DNA from: Vicinamibacteria bacterium
GTDB lineage: Bacteria > Acidobacteriota > Vicinamibacteria > Fen-336 > JAGNNV01
Length of the DNA stretch: 23,567 bases
Reading direction: 5' to 3'
Assembly: GCA_016650185.1 (NCBI GenBank)
Contig: JAENWE010000253.1
Location: 1-23,567, forward strand
Shown here piece after piece: positions 15,924 through 23,478 of the stretch; position 1 is the first letter of the stretch; each line of letters opens with the position of its first letter. The notes under the pieces were generated by a model. It was not told the DNA's origin. It worked only from the letters and a program-made list of their open reading frames with translations, and searched no databases. The translations under genes and the position numbers were made by a program.

Positions 15924-18713
15924 CTAGCCGAACGCTCCTATCTTGAGTCCGATCAAGCCCGTGAGTTCCAGAATCAGGCCGTGCGCCGTCTCAATGGGGT
16001 CGAAGATCTGCGCGTGTTCCTGCGCATAGCCCGTCGTCGCGGATCGATAGGTGGCGTCCTCGCCATAGGACTCGTCGTCGAGCCGCTGCGTGGCCACCGG
16101 GAAGATGGTCCGCAGCTCACCGATCGCGTCCTTGATCTCAAGCCGCAACAATCGCTCGACCAGTTCGTCCAAAGAGATGTCCAGCCGGGAGGAGAAACGG
16201 GGCACTTCCATGGCCTTCAAGAACACGAATTGGATGAGCGCGAGGCGCGCCGTGTGCAGAGGGCCGACTTCCGCCCTCTCCTCTCCCAATGCCGCGGCCA
16301 GGTCCGGACGGGAGAGCGCGTCCTCGAGCAGGGCTGCGTCGCGACGCAGGGTGCGGACCAAAGAGGTGATCGCGGAGTGATCGAACAGATGTTCCAGCAC
16401 TTTGGAAAGGCGTCGCGCCCGATCGCGCACGGCCTCATCGGTCACCCGTCCCGAAAGATCCAGCCAGTATCCCGGGGTCAGCAAGCGCACATAGGCATCC
16501 AGGGTCCCGATATCCGAGCGCGCGCGGCCGCCCATCACCAGTGAGACGATCCGCCGCAGCCGCCGCGATCCGGCCAGAATCTCCGCGAACCGGTCGGGAG
16601 ACTGATCGATGGCGAGCCCGAGACCCGCCACGGAATTCGCCAGATACCCGAGACCTTGCAACATGGCATTGTGTGGAATGGCGCGCATTTGCCCGACACT
16701 CTCCAGCCGCCCGGTCTTGCCGCTCCCTCCCTGCCGTTTCACCGCGCGCGAACCGGTCGGGTACAGGAAGTTCCCTACCATGGAATCCAGGAGCCGCACA
16801 TAGCCTGGATGGGCGGCCATGTCGTCCTGATACTCCTTGAGGGTGAGGAAGAAGTCGAGAGACCAGCCGCTATCGTCGTACAGGGCGTCTGGTTCCGCCC
16901 CGATCTCGCCGATGCGGACCTCGAGAAAATCGGTCAGCGCGGCCTGAGCGGACGCCGGACTCACGAACCACAGAAAGCCATCGCCCCCCTGAAAGCTCAC
17001 TTCATGTTTATGGGGCGCAGAAAGTCCGGACAACATCGCCCGCACTCGCTCAGGATGCACATAGAGAAAGCGGTCGAAGAGACTTCGGGGATGGGCGCCC
17101 CGGCCGATGGATTCGCCGTGAGTGTCGAAAAACAGCAGTTGAATGTGGCCCAGGTCGCGGGCTTTCCAAAGGCGGATGAGGCGCAGCTTGAATCGTTCAA
17201 TAGCCAGAGTGGCCGCGGGCTGGCCAATGTAGCGGCCGGAATCAGAAAATCCGAGTTGGACGCAAAATCGACCCTGCGCCTGCACGTAGGCACGAAAGTG
17301 CGGGTTGTCCAGCAGTTCCGCGATGACTCGATCGCCCCGCTGAAGTCCCACCGCAGTTTCGAAGAGCGGCGAAATCTCAACATGCTTGTCGACCCCGAAA
17401 AGCCGCGCGTAGTAAAGCGCGGTTAGAAGCGTGAAGGGCGTGTCCGATTCCGCGACTAGGACCCGAATGGGCGTGCGGTCGTCGAAATGCTTCTCGAACT
17501 GGGCGGCCAGCATGAACAGCCGCTTGGCCGTGGTCTGCTCGCGCGCCAAAGTGCCGTAGTGCACATTGACCGGCGTCACTCCGTCCAGCAATTCCGAGAT
17601 TGCGGCGAGGTAATGACGGCGCGAGGCGCTCCGGTCCGGCGAGCGATCCCGTCCGATCTGCGGCCGGATCGCGTTGTGCAACTGCACCGCGTTCAGACGG
17701 AAGTGGATGTGGGACAGTCCCAGTCCGAGGGATTTCCATTCGGCCCGGAACGCGCTGATCTGAAGGAGACGCTGCTCGTCGAGGTCCATCGACATCAGGT
17801 CGGCGAGAGCCTGATCGATGCGCAGCATCGCCGCTTCCTTGTCGGCGCGCCTGGTCACGGCCAGCCGGTTGAGCCGCCCGAGATTCTCAAGCCCGTCGCC
17901 CTGATCCAGCGCCTGCATCCCAAGCTTGAAGCAGTCTGAAAACGTCGCGAGCCCCTGGGAGATATCCGCCAGTATCTTGTCCGCCTTCGCCGATCCGCCT
18001 TCGCCGATCTCGCGGAGGAACTCATCCAGGACCGCGATGCCGGCAAGCGCCGTGCGATAGCGGAACATCACGCTCCTGGACCAACCGATATCGGTACGAC
18101 CGTCCAGATCGAAACCGACCCAGCTGGCCACGGTCAGGAAGTTCGGCGAAAGCGACCGCCATTCATCCGGATACAGGCGCCTCGCGACCTCGAGGCCGAT
18201 CGCGTGGATGCGCCTTATGGCCAGCCGAATGTGGCGCACCGCCACCTCTGATTGAACCAGTTCCTCATCCAGCGTGGGCGAGCGCTCCGGGCGAACGCGG
18301 AAAGCGGTGGCGTCGGTCGCAGGTGGTGCTTCGGCTTCACCGTCGCTCACTCGCGCCCGGAGCATCGCGTGGATGGCCTCGCGCGCGTCTTCGGAAAGGG
18401 AGAAGGTCGGATGGGCGGTGATCACAAAGCCGGCCATCTGAGTTTCGGCCTGTTTGGCGAACTGCTCGAAAGGCAAGAGCTTTCCGTCCGGTTTCGCCAG
18501 CCGCTCGATGAGCGTCCTCACCCGCGCGTCGTTCTCGGATACGTTCCAACTGTGGACCTGCCCCGCGATCTTGGCCACTCGATCGGCGAGGCACAAACTG
18601 GCCTCGGCCCTCAGCCTCTGGTGAAGGTCCTCGAGCGTTGTCTCGCCCGCGAGCAACGAGAGGGCGGTATTCGCCGCCCGCTCAAGGACGGCCTCATGCT
18701 CGATCGTCTTCAT
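15924..18713 (-). CDS. Phosphoenolpyruvate carboxylase-like protein with altered active-site motifs
   Basis: The 929-residue protein (from ATG 18713; TTG 18755 would add 14) is collinear with PEP carboxylase, a cytoplasmic enzyme of about 880-970 residues that makes oxaloacetate from PEP and bicarbonate. Recognisable blocks are TAHPTF (99-104; family TAHPTE), SWVGFDLDGR (family SWxGGDRDGN), EISPLFET (446-453), QLGFSDSGR (family GYSDSxKD), FFDTHGESIGRGAHP (528-542; family FHGRGGxxGRGGxP), GSRAVKR (family GSRPxKR) and MRAIP (family LRAIPW). The catalytic HGRGG is replaced by DTHGE, so His and the first Arg are lost while GRG is kept. The C-terminus lacks the invariant MRNTG ending. It is probably a divergent paralogue with another activity or a non-catalytic role. 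It appears intact, so it is not a decayed gene. Confidence 0.85.
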   Translation of the reverse strand: MKTIEHEAVLERAANTALSLLAGETTLEDLHQRLRAEASLCLADRVAKIAGQVHSWNVSENDARVRTLIERLAKPDGKLLPFEQFAKQAETQMAGFVITAHPTFSLSEDAREAIHAMLRARVSDGEAEAPPATDATAFRVRPERSPTLDEELVQSEVAVRHIRLAIRRIHAIGLEVARRLYPDEWRSLSPNFLTVASWVGFDLDGRTDIGWSRSVMFRYRTALAGIAVLDEFLREIGEGGSAKADKILADISQGLATFSDCFKLGMQALDQGDGLENLGRLNRLAVTRRADKEAAMLRIDQALADLMSMDLDEQRLLQISAFRAEWKSLGLGLSHIHFRLNAVQLHNAIRPQIGRDRSPDRSASRRHYLAAISELLDGVTPVNVHYGTLAREQTTAKRLFMLAAQFEKHFDDRTPIRVLVAESDTPFTLLTALYYARLFGVDKHVEISPLFETAVGLQRGDRVIAELLDNPHFRAYVQAQGRFCVQLGFSDSGRYIGQPAATLAIERFKLRLIRLWKARDLGHIQLLFFDTHGESIGRGAHPRSLFDRFLYVHPERVRAMLSGLSAPHKHEVSFQGGDGFLWFVSPASAQAALTDFLEVRIGEIGAEPDALYDDSGWSLDFFLTLKEYQDDMAAHPGYVRLLDSMVGNFLYPTGSRAVKRQGGSGKTGRLESVGQMRAIPHNAMLQGLGYLANSVAGLGLAIDQSPDRFAEILAGSRRLRRIVSLVMGGRARSDIGTLDAYVRLLTPGYWLDLSGRVTDEAVRDRARRLSKVLEHLFDHSAITSLVRTLRRDAALLEDALSRPDLAAALGEERAEVGPLHTARLALIQFVFLKAMEVPRFSSRLDISLDELVERLLRLEIKDAIGELRTIFPVATQRLDDESYGEDATYRSATTGYAQEHAQIFDPIETAHGLILELTGLIGLKIGAFG

Positions 18714-18947
18714 CTTGCGGTTGTCTCGATTCAACTCTCCGCTCGCGCGCAACAAGGCCGAGGCTGTGGATCATAGGTCGGCCCGCCGTGGCTCGCTCTC
18801 TCACCAAAGGCCCTGGGACCTGCGCCAGGGCGGCTCGGATTGCTGTCCGACGCCGGACGGTGATTCGGCCTTAACCTGGAGACCCGGCGCGACACCGTTT
18901 CTGCCTTGGGCTATCGTGGGTCCGAACCCAGTTTTCAGGAGGTGCTC

Positions 18948-19253
18948 ATGGCCCAGCAGACAATCACTCGGATCGGTGTTCTCTCTCTCGCGAAAATGCT
19001 CGCGGTTCTATACGCTTTCCTGGGCCTTCTCCTCGGAGGAATCCTGAGCCTCTTCTCCGTGATGGGGGCTGCGCTCGGAGCGGCATCGGGCGGAGACTCA
19101 GGCGGCGTCGTGGCCATGCTGTTTGGGGTGGGCGCGGTGATCGTCCTGCCGATCGTCTACGGATGCATCGGTTTCATCGGCGGTCTTATCCTGGCGCCGG
19201 TATACAACCTGGTGGCCAACGTCATGGGTGGGCTCGAGATCGAAATGTCGTAG
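18948..19253 (+). CDS. Small membrane protein (DUF3566-like)
   Basis: The 101-residue protein has a strong Shine-Dalgarno sequence (AGGAGGT) a few bases before ATG 18948, chosen over an upstream in-frame ATG at 18906. The N-terminal segment ITRIGVLSLAKMLAVLYAFL runs into a first membrane helix ending near LSLFSVMG. A Gly/Ala/Ser loop follows, then a helix (VVAMLFGVGAVIVLPIVYG) and a re-entrant or third segment (IGFIGGLILAPVYNLVANVM) ending in GGLEIEMS. The pattern of an opening IxxIGVLSxAK and a closing PVYNLVANxxGGLEIE is that of a small family of inner-membrane proteins of unknown function related to DUF3566. The family assignment is tentative. Confidence 0.8.
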   Translation: MAQQTITRIGVLSLAKMLAVLYAFLGLLLGGILSLFSVMGAALGAASGGDSGGVVAMLFGVGAVIVLPIVYGCIGFIGGLILAPVYNLVANVMGGLEIEMS

Positions 19254-19293
19254 GACCAGGCTTCGCCGTCACCTGCGGAACGAAAAAACGACG

Positions 19294-19452
19294 TCACTCC
19301 GCCCGCAGGGCAGAGGCGGGAGCCACCTTTGCAGCCCTCCGCGCCGGGAGGTAGGCCGCGATGAGCCCGGCGATCGAGAGAGTGAACGCGGCCAGCGCGA
19401 ACGACATCATGTCGCGCGGCTCGACACCGAAGAGGAGCGTAGCGATGAGTCG
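19294..19452 (-). pseudogene. C-terminal fragment of an FtsX/MacB-type permease (acidobacterial orphan permease)
   Basis: On the minus strand about 52 codons read LIATLLFGVEPRD, then SFALAAFTLSIAGLIAAYLP, then ARRAAKVAPASALRAE and a stop. This is the last membrane helix and the conserved PARRAAxVxPxxALRxE end of MacB/FtsX-like permeases, specifically the LFGVxPxD form common in the duplicated orphan permeases of Acidobacteriota, which are about 800 residues. All upstream domains are missing: the frame continues for only nine unrelated codons to 19479. It is therefore a relic, not a working transporter. The surrounding bases 19254-19293 and 19480-19553 hold nothing else I can recognise. Confidence 0.7.
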
Positions 19453-19553
19453 TCCCTCGAATGGCTGAGGAACGGCCACGCGAGTTGATAGATTAGTGGG
19501 TTAGGGGAAAGGCGCAAACTCTGCAGCGCCAGGGTTCCCCACTGGAATAGGTC

Positions 19554-20171
19554 ATGAACACAAGCGCTCCTGAACGTCCTCCCCCAACCCGGCTCGCAGT
19601 GGGCGACAGCGCGCCCGATCTGAACCTCCCGGACCATGCGGGGCATGCCGTCGCCTTGGCATCGCTCTGGAAGCTGCGACCACGCGTGCTCTTGTTCGTC
19701 CGACACTTCGGCTGACCGATGTGTCGCGAGCACGTGGTCGACGTGCGAAATGAATACCAACGATTCCTCGACGCCAACGCCGATGTCGCGCTCATCACGA
19801 TGGGAACGGTCGAGGAAGTCGCCGCGTTCCGCAGTCGAAACCAGCTGCCGTTCCTTTGTCTCGCTGATCCGCAACGGATCTCCTATCGAGCGTATGACGT
19901 ACCACGGGGAAGGGTCTCACAAGTAGCTGGCCCGGTCGTGTGGGCGGGTGGACTCAAAGCGACGCTACGCGCGGGAGTCGGAACGCCGGTAGGCGATCTC
20001 TTTCAACTGCATGGGTCATTCATTGTCGATAGCCAGGGGATCATTCGCTTTGTCCATACGCCGAAGCACTCAGCGGATCAGTCGACCAATGAGGAGTTAC
20101 TTGAGCGCTTGAAGAATCTGGACGACGGAATGACCGGCGATCGCGTGGAGGAACGGCCCCGACGCTGGTGA
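19554..20171 (+). CDS. Peroxiredoxin-like (AhpC/TSA, PRXL2-type) selenoprotein with UxxC motif, read through UGA at 19713-19715
   Basis: From ATG 19554 the frame encodes a thioredoxin-fold start (AVGDSAPDLNLPDHAGHAV, RVLLFVRHFG), meets TGA at codon 54, and continues in the same frame as PMCREHVVDVRNEYQRFL through VALITMGTVEEVAAF, FLCLADPQRISYRAYDV, GDLFQLHGSFIVDSQGIIRF and a TPKHSADQ segment to a terminal TGA at 20169-20171. Readthrough gives 205 residues, a normal length. Family members read FxRHFGCPxCREH, so UGA stands exactly at the first Cys of CxxC and gives U54-P-M-C57. A SECIS-like hairpin follows the UGA. The expected role is thiol or selenol peroxidase or reductase activity on peroxides or disulfides in the cytoplasm. 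It needs selA, selB, selC and selD elsewhere in the genome. A disabling Cys-to-stop mutation is the alternative, but conservation on both sides of the UGA and the hairpin argue against it. Confidence 0.82.
19730..19746 (+). promoter_or_regulatory. Putative bacterial SECIS apical stem-loop downstream of the in-frame UGA
   Basis: GCACGT (19730-19735) pairs perfectly with ACGTGC (19741-19746) around the loop GGTCG. The loop starts 20 bases after the UGA (19713-19715). Bacterial SECIS elements lie within the coding region just after the UGA, with the apical loop about 16-37 nt downstream and a G in the first loop positions; the E. coli fdhF loop contains the same GGUC. The lower stem towards the UGA is not clearly paired by eye. 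SelB binding is inferred. Confidence 0.7.
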
Positions 20172-20242
20172 ACGCCGACCACGGTGTGCCCGCCTGGCCC
20201 GGCGGATTCGGGAATCGAGGGGCGGGTCACCGTGCTAGCTTG

Positions 20243-21499
20243 ATGTTTCGCATGCCCGCTCCTTCCCCCTGGTTCGCCGCCCAGCGTGTTTTTACTCTGG
20301 CGCTTACTCTGGTGCTCTGGGCCTGTGGAGGCTCTTCGCCTTCCCCCGCGTCTCCCGACGCAACTCCCACCGCTTCGGCCTCTTGTCCCGCGGGCTCCGT
20401 TGTTCAGGGGACGCCTAACCTCATCGCCGCGCGCGTGGCTGCGGGACTGAGTTCTCCCTTGGACCTCCAGGCGGTCGCCGGCGACCGCGCGAGACTGTTC
20501 GTGGTAGAGCAGCCTGGGCGCATTCGGATAATCCGCGGCGTCGCTCTGTTGAGCGCTCCGTTTCTCGACGTCTCCGCGCGCATCACCGCAGGAGGCGAAC
20601 GCGGCCTGCTCGGGCTGGCCCTGCATCCGCAATTCAGCGCCAACGGCCGCCTGTTTGTGAACTACACCGACCGAACCGGAGACACCCACGTCTCGGAGTT
20701 CAGGGCGCTCGCGTCGGCCGGCGACACCGCCGATCCAGCGAGCGAGCGGGAGGTGCTCTTCGTCCGGCAGCCATTCAGCAACCACAACGGTGGTGGCCTG
20801 ACGTTTGGAACGGATGGCTTCCTCTACATCGGCCTCGGCGACGGAGGTTCGGGCGGTGACCCCCTTGGCAACGCCCAGAACCTCGGGACCCGATTGGGGA
20901 AAATGCTGCGCATCGATGTCAATGGGGCGCTGCCCTTTGCCGTGCCCTCCGACAATCCATTCGTCGGTCGAAGTGGGGCGCTCCCCGAAATCTGGGCCTA
21001 TGGCCTGCGCAATCCGTGGCGTTTCTCCGTCGATCGGGGGACCGGAGACCTCTATATCGGCGACGTCGGTCAGGGCGCGCTGGAAGAGATCGATGTGGGT
21101 CTCGCCTCGCGTGGCGGCGGCGAGAACTACGGCTGGAACAGCATGGAAGGCACACGCTGCTTCAGCCCCTCGAGCGGGTGCAACATGTCGGGGCTGACTC
21201 TTCCAGTCGCGGAGTATGGTCGCAGTGATGGCTTCTCGGTCACTGGCGGCGTCGTCTATCGCGGTTGCCGGATGCCAGGCTACGCCGGGCACTACTTCTA
21301 CGCCGACTACGGGTCGGGTGTCATACGATCGTTTCGTTTCGACGCGGGTCGTGCGGCCGAGGCCCGGGATTGGACCACAGCCTTGAGCGGTCCTGGCCGA
21401 GTGATTCGAAATCCGAGTTCGTTCGGCGTCGACGCGGATGGGGAGATGTACATAGTGGACTACGATGGTGAGGTCTACAGAATCGACCCAGTGGGCTGA
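20243..21499 (+). CDS. PQQ-dependent sugar dehydrogenase (GSDH/YliI-like beta-propeller), putative lipoprotein
   Basis: From ATG 20243 the protein has 418 residues. A hydrophobic N-terminus (AAQRVFTLALTLVLWAC) followed by GGSSPSPASP suggests a lipoprotein anchored at Cys28. The rest is a six-bladed propeller of the soluble glucose/aldose dehydrogenase family: SSPLDLQAVAGDRARLFVVE, GERGLLGLALHPQFSANGRL, then the hallmark NHNGGGLTFGTDGFLYIGLG, GLRNPWRFSVDRGTGDLYIG and GGGENYGWNSMEG. PQQ-type members oxidise sugars in the periplasm. The Cys pair in TRCFSPSSGCNM may form a disulfide. GTG 20168, overlapping the selenoprotein stop as GTGA, is an alternative start that would put 25 extra residues before the signal peptide, and ATG 20252 is another. 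The overlap suggests co-transcription with the selenoprotein gene. Confidence 0.9.
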   Translation: MFRMPAPSPWFAAQRVFTLALTLVLWACGGSSPSPASPDATPTASASCPAGSVVQGTPNLIAARVAAGLSSPLDLQAVAGDRARLFVVEQPGRIRIIRGVALLSAPFLDVSARITAGGERGLLGLALHPQFSANGRLFVNYTDRTGDTHVSEFRALASAGDTADPASEREVLFVRQPFSNHNGGGLTFGTDGFLYIGLGDGGSGGDPLGNAQNLGTRLGKMLRIDVNGALPFAVPSDNPFVGRSGALPEIWAYGLRNPWRFSVDRGTGDLYIGDVGQGALEEIDVGLASRGGGENYGWNSMEGTRCFSPSSGCNMSGLTLPVAEYGRSDGFSVTGGVVYRGCRMPGYAGHYFYADYGSGVIRSFRFDAGRAAEARDWTTALSGPGRVIRNPSSFGVDADGEMYIVDYDGEVYRIDPVG

Positions 21500-21745
21500 G
21501 AGGGCCGACGATTCGAGAGCGTGTGGTGCAAGGAGCGCTGAAGCAGATACTGGAACCGATCTTTGAGGCGGATTTTCAAAGCGCGTCTTACGGGTACAGG
21601 CCGCGACGGACAACGATACCGGCGGCGAACCGGGTGTCCGATGGGATTGTGTATGGCAAGACGTTGGTCCTGGATCTGGACCTATCGAGCTTCTTCGACA
21701 ACGTGAGGCATGACCTCGTGTTGGCGCAAGTGGCGAAGGCCGTGA
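21500..21745 (+). pseudogene. Fragment of a group II intron-encoded reverse transcriptase
   Basis: The stretch reads GPTIRERVVQGALKQILEPI, then FEADFQSASYGYRPRRT, then LVLDLDLSSFFDNVRHDLVL and AQVAKAV. This is the RT1-RT3 part of LtrA-type maturase/reverse transcriptases (family: IPTxxDRVVQ, EPIFExxFxxxSYGxRPxR, DxDIxxFFDNxxHxxL). About 80 residues remain of a protein that normally has 400-600; the N-terminus, the catalytic YADD box, the maturase domain and the intron RNA ends are all missing. Homology starts at the stop codon of the sugar dehydrogenase and fades about 50 bases before the end of the convergent DDAH gene. It is a non-functional mobile-element relic. A GC hairpin lies just beyond, at 21760-21779. 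Confidence 0.82.
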
Positions 21746-21797
21746 CACAAGCCAGCTGTCCCGCTGACGCGCAGCGCGGGTTCCGCGGGTCTGCGGC

Positions 21798-22592
21798 TCA
21801 ACCTTGCGGAACTGCAAGCCATCTCAGCGAGAGGCAGGAAAAACCCGCGTCGAGCAACGCAATCTGGGAGCTCGGAAGAGGCGTTACCCGGTAACCCGCA
21901 GAACTGAGCCGATCCGCGGTGCGGGGGAAGTCCGTGCCCACCAGTACCCGGTCGTTGACCCGAAGAGCGTTGGCGGCGGCCTCCTCGCCGGAAGGCGTGA
22001 GAACCACGCGATAGCCCTTGAACACTCCGGATGCCGCCAGCCTTTCGGTGGAGAGGATCGTTTCCTCGTCGAGGAGTGAGCAGTCGGTCTTGAAATGAAG
22101 CACGTCTTCGGGAGTGGTCACGATGGCGGTCTTTCGGCCCAGTTGCTCCAGCAGATCCCTGACCGCCAATGCGCCCGCCTCGTTGGTCCGGGCGGACAAA
22201 CCGATAATGACCGTCCGCGAGGTCGAGAGCACGTCACCGCCCTCCACGAAGCCATCGGTGAGGTCCAGCACCTGAGCGAAGTGGCGCCGCAGGACCGGGG
22301 CCATCGCCACCGCTTCACCGAGGCGGGTGACGGCCCCGGGCCGGAGGACGATCGCCCCTTCAGGGAAGACGAGGGCCGTGTCTTCGACGAACACCGAGTC
22401 CGGAAACTCCTCGAGGACGGGCAGTGTCTCCACGTCGACGCCTGCCTCGGCGAACGCCTTCACACAATTGTCCAATTCACGCTGAACGCCCTCCCGGGTG
22501 GGCGCGCCCCGGTCCACCGCCCGCAGGCCGCCGACCACCGAGGCTCCGGGAGTTCGCACCAGGGCACGGTTGAACTCATAGATGGGAGGCAT
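21798..22592 (-). CDS. Dimethylarginine dimethylaminohydrolase (DDAH)-like amidinohydrolase
   Basis: From ATG 22592 the protein has 264 residues with the pentein-fold DDAH pattern. These are FNRALVRTPGAS at the N-terminus, EEFPDSVFVEDTALVF (~61-76) for substrate guanidinium binding, GFVEGGDVL with Glu117, LHFKTDCSLLDEE with His166, and the nucleophile Cys253 in GFSCLSLRW. DDAH hydrolyses N-omega-methylated arginines to citrulline and methylamines; related family members act on arginine or other guanidines. The longer open frame to 22916 overlaps the methyltransferase gene and is not coding. Compared with typical members ending at SLRF, this one has about seven extra residues (LAVPQG at the end), perhaps because the original stop was altered next to the reverse transcriptase fragment. 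It starts 16 bases after the methyltransferase stop, so the two form an operon. Confidence 0.9.
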   Translation of the reverse strand: MPPIYEFNRALVRTPGASVVGGLRAVDRGAPTREGVQRELDNCVKAFAEAGVDVETLPVLEEFPDSVFVEDTALVFPEGAIVLRPGAVTRLGEAVAMAPVLRRHFAQVLDLTDGFVEGGDVLSTSRTVIIGLSARTNEAGALAVRDLLEQLGRKTAIVTTPEDVLHFKTDCSLLDEETILSTERLAASGVFKGYRVVLTPSGEEAAANALRVNDRVLVGTDFPRTADRLSSAGYRVTPLPSSQIALLDAGFSCLSLRWLAVPQG

Positions 22593-22608
22593 GGTTGGAC
22601 CTCGGTTT

Positions 22609-23478
22609 CTAGCGTGGGGACGCGCAGGCCAGGAAGACTCCGCAAGGCAGGAAACCTGCGCCGAGGTGAGCGAGTTCGTAATCGCTGAGGGCCGCGACCT
22701 CCCGTAATTCGTCCTGGCTGAACGCATGCTCGTAACCGTAGATGCCGACCTGGTCGCCTCGGGAGACGGGCTGCGCTCCCGGAAGGAGCGCGAAGAGAGA
22801 CCGCGCGCGCCCGCGCACCCGGGACATAGGGATGCGCTCCAGATAGAACGTCGCCAGGACGGGTCCGGTCGGACAGATGGCGCGACAGGCCTTGAGCAGG
22901 CGCACGCGCGTCTCAAGCGTGCGGAGATGAGTGAAGCTGTTGAGGCCGAGCAGCACCGCGGCGAAAGGGGCGGTGGCGAGGATGTCGGTGAGACTACCCG
23001 GGCCGGCCGATCCGAGGACCGCGTTCATGAAATCCCAGTAGCTCGCGAGCGCAACCGGACCGTCGATGCCCCGCCGCCTCAGGCTGTCCCTCATCTCGGC
23101 AAGGAGCGGCGCCGCCGGGTCGAATGCCGCGACCTGATATCCCGCCGCCGCCAGGGCGAGCACTTCACGTCCCGCTCCCGCCGCAGGCACCAGCACACGA
23201 CCGGGTGGGGGTGGCAGCCAGCGAGCGACCAGCGCCTGTTCGTCTTCGACGAAGCCGCGCGCGTTGTTGGCTCCGCTGTAGAAGCCCTCCGCGGCCTCGT
23301 AGCGCTCCACCACCAGGGAGGACCATTGTCCTTCGCGCAGCCGGGAGAGAGCGAATTCATCGCGTGCGATGGCAAATCCGCCGTAGACGCGGTCGACCAT
23401 GGCCAGGGCGCGCAGCCACCACGGCCCGGCCGGACCCGGGCGACGCAGGCCGATGGGGCGCTCCAGCCCCTCAGCCAT
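22609..23478 (-). CDS. Class I SAM-dependent methyltransferase
   Basis: The 289-residue protein has SAM motif I at VLVPAAGAGREVLALAAAGY (~95-114), followed by an acidic strand end (VAAFDPA) as motif II-like. Further on are AAVLLGLNSFTHLRT, where motif IV is expected, and GPVLATFYLE. The 5' region has an N-terminal helical segment (ALAMVDRVYGGFAIARDEFA) and RYEAAEGFYSGANNARGFVE, often seen in small-molecule methyltransferases. The substrate is unknown. ATG 23478 has a good ribosome binding site (GAGGAGAAGG, complement of 23487-23496) eight bases upstream. It is followed by the DDAH-like gene and probably co-transcribed with it. The remaining bases 23497-23567 show no gene I can support. Confidence 0.85.
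   Translation of the reverse strand: MAEGLERPIGLRRPGPAGPWWLRALAMVDRVYGGFAIARDEFALSRLREGQWSSLVVERYEAAEGFYSGANNARGFVEDEQALVARWLPPPPGRVLVPAAGAGREVLALAAAGYQVAAFDPAAPLLAEMRDSLRRRGIDGPVALASYWDFMNAVLGSAGPGSLTDILATAPFAAVLLGLNSFTHLRTLETRVRLLKACRAICPTGPVLATFYLERIPMSRVRGRARSLFALLPGAQPVSRGDQVGIYGYEHAFSQDELREVAALSDYELAHLGAGFLPCGVFLACASPR

Noticed and set aside
19719..20171. Calling the redoxin as a 150-residue gene starting at ATG 19719, or as a frameshifted pseudogene
   Set aside because: The thioredoxin-fold N-terminus lies immediately upstream in the same frame with only one TGA between. No base shift is needed, and the TGA falls on a catalytic Cys codon followed by a SECIS-like hairpin.
21760..21779. 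GC hairpin after the reverse transcriptase fragment as a terminator for the DDAH gene
   Set aside because: The stem is short and interrupted and no T-tract follows on the minus strand, so the evidence is too weak for a feature.
20078..21817. 579-residue open frame on the minus strand
   Set aside because: It is the antisense shadow of the sugar dehydrogenase gene, which has clear family motifs on the plus strand.
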